From: Sphingobacteriales bacterium UTBCD1 | GTDB taxonomy: Bacteria; Bacteroidota; Bacteroidia; Chitinophagales; Chitinophagaceae | DNA length: 64,000 nucleotides | Reading direction: 5' to 3' | NCBI GenBank assembly: GCA_002066995.1 | Contig: MWTC01000038.1 | Coordinates: 27,407-91,406, forward strand | Shown: in pieces, positions 63,687 through 64,000 of the stretch | Position numbering within the stretch: position 1 is the stretch's first letter | Layout of the letters: each line of letters begins with the position of its first letter | Program-made: the position numbers and the translations under genes | The notes under the pieces: model-generated | Told to the model about the DNA's origin: nothing | Seen by the model: only the letters and a program-made list of their open reading frames with translations | The model's database searches: none

Positions 63687-64000
63687 TTAATCTAATGCAG
63701 TTCTTGTTGTAATGGCAATCCTGTTCCACCCATTGATAGTGACCACGGTCATGATTACTGCTGCCAATTCTTTTTCGGAAAGATTTGCTGCCGCATTATT
63801 ATAAGTCTCATCCGGCACATGATCCTGGTGGATCAGCGTCATGGATTCAGTAAGCGCCAAAGCGGCTCTTTCTTTTTCAGTATAAAGATCTGTTTCTCTC
63901 CATGCATCCAGCAGGAACAAGCGCTGAGCGGTTTCACCAAGTTTCATGGCATCCTTCACATGCATGTTGATGCAATGAGCACATCCATTGATCTGTGATG
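63687..64000 (-). CDS. AhpD-like protein, 5' end beyond the window
   Basis: The 3' part of a carboxymuconolactone decarboxylase/AhpD-like gene. The frame is open to the window edge: SQINGCAHCINMHVKD is readable upstream of the first in-window ATG (63965), giving redox pair CAHC and the following histidine. The C-terminus VTINGWNRIAITTR parallels the paralogue at 34429. Missing about 40-45 residues outside the window. Confidence 0.88.
   Translation of the reverse strand, partial: SQINGCAHCINMHVKDAMKLGETAQRLFLLDAWRETDLYTEKERAALALTESMTLIHQDHVPDETYNNAAANLSEKELAAVIMTVVTINGWNRIAITTRTALD

Noticed and set aside
1..64000. CRISPR arrays and rRNA genes
   Set aside because: No regularly spaced short repeats and no rRNA-like sequence were seen; the repeats found are tandem segments or palindromes.

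Overview
The window looks like a chromosomal segment of a Bacteroidota bacterium, most likely a Chitinophagaceae-type organism. The reasons are moderate GC, almost no Shine-Dalgarno sequences, several TAnnTTTG-type -7 boxes, and families typical of this phylum (four-helix-bundle proteins, an LptE family protein behind a sigma-54 activator, DUF4142, LPAGRQG-type palindromic insertions inside genes). The assignment rests on gene content only.

Layout. 0-8.5 kb: a PyrR-like phosphoribosyltransferase and two Fe-S proteins (605-1918 and 7066-7845) that look like the two halves of an HdrD-like oxidoreductase, separated by a block holding an outer-membrane protein, an APC permease, a DinB protein, a LysE exporter and an ATP-grasp protein. 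8.5-17.4 kb: housekeeping genes, namely tRNA-Gly(CCC), miaB, a sigma-54 activator, lptE, secG, mltG, a YihY protein and a TrmH-type methyltransferase. 17.5-27.9 kb: a complete co-directional reductive pyrimidine degradation cluster (NCS1 importer, PreT/PreA, dihydropyrimidinase, beta-ureidopropionase, beta-alanine-type aminotransferase, methylmalonate/malonate-semialdehyde dehydrogenase). One broken and one divergent four-helix-bundle gene lie inside it. 28-38.2 kb: M13 peptidase, DUF4142, cupredoxin, sigma factor, pncB, then a minus-strand group of a frameshifted LysR regulator, MmgE/PrpD, a ComA-like protein and an AhpD-like protein.

38.2-42.7 kb is an accessory islet that looks AT-rich. 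It carries a PIN-like protein, an unrecognised helical protein with weak HEPN resemblance, an intact REP-associated tyrosine transposase, and a 517-bp duplicated chimera of a Bro-N gene start fused to an antisense transposase fragment. 42.8-50.3 kb: a PNPOx-UbiA fusion gene, lipoate ligase, SDR, DUF2249, YceI, PEP-mutase family, TPMT-type methyltransferase, thioredoxin and DinB.

50.2-59.7 kb is the most striking region. It is a type I restriction-modification island (hsdR, KilA-N gene, hsdM, IS200-like transposase, hsdS, GxxExxY gene, DUF4268 gene) bracketed by a 95-bp direct repeat, identical by eye, of the 3' end of the dinB gene. No integrase is visible. Beyond it lie a PLP decarboxylase, a cytochrome c-FTR1 fusion and a truncated AhpD-like gene at the window edge.
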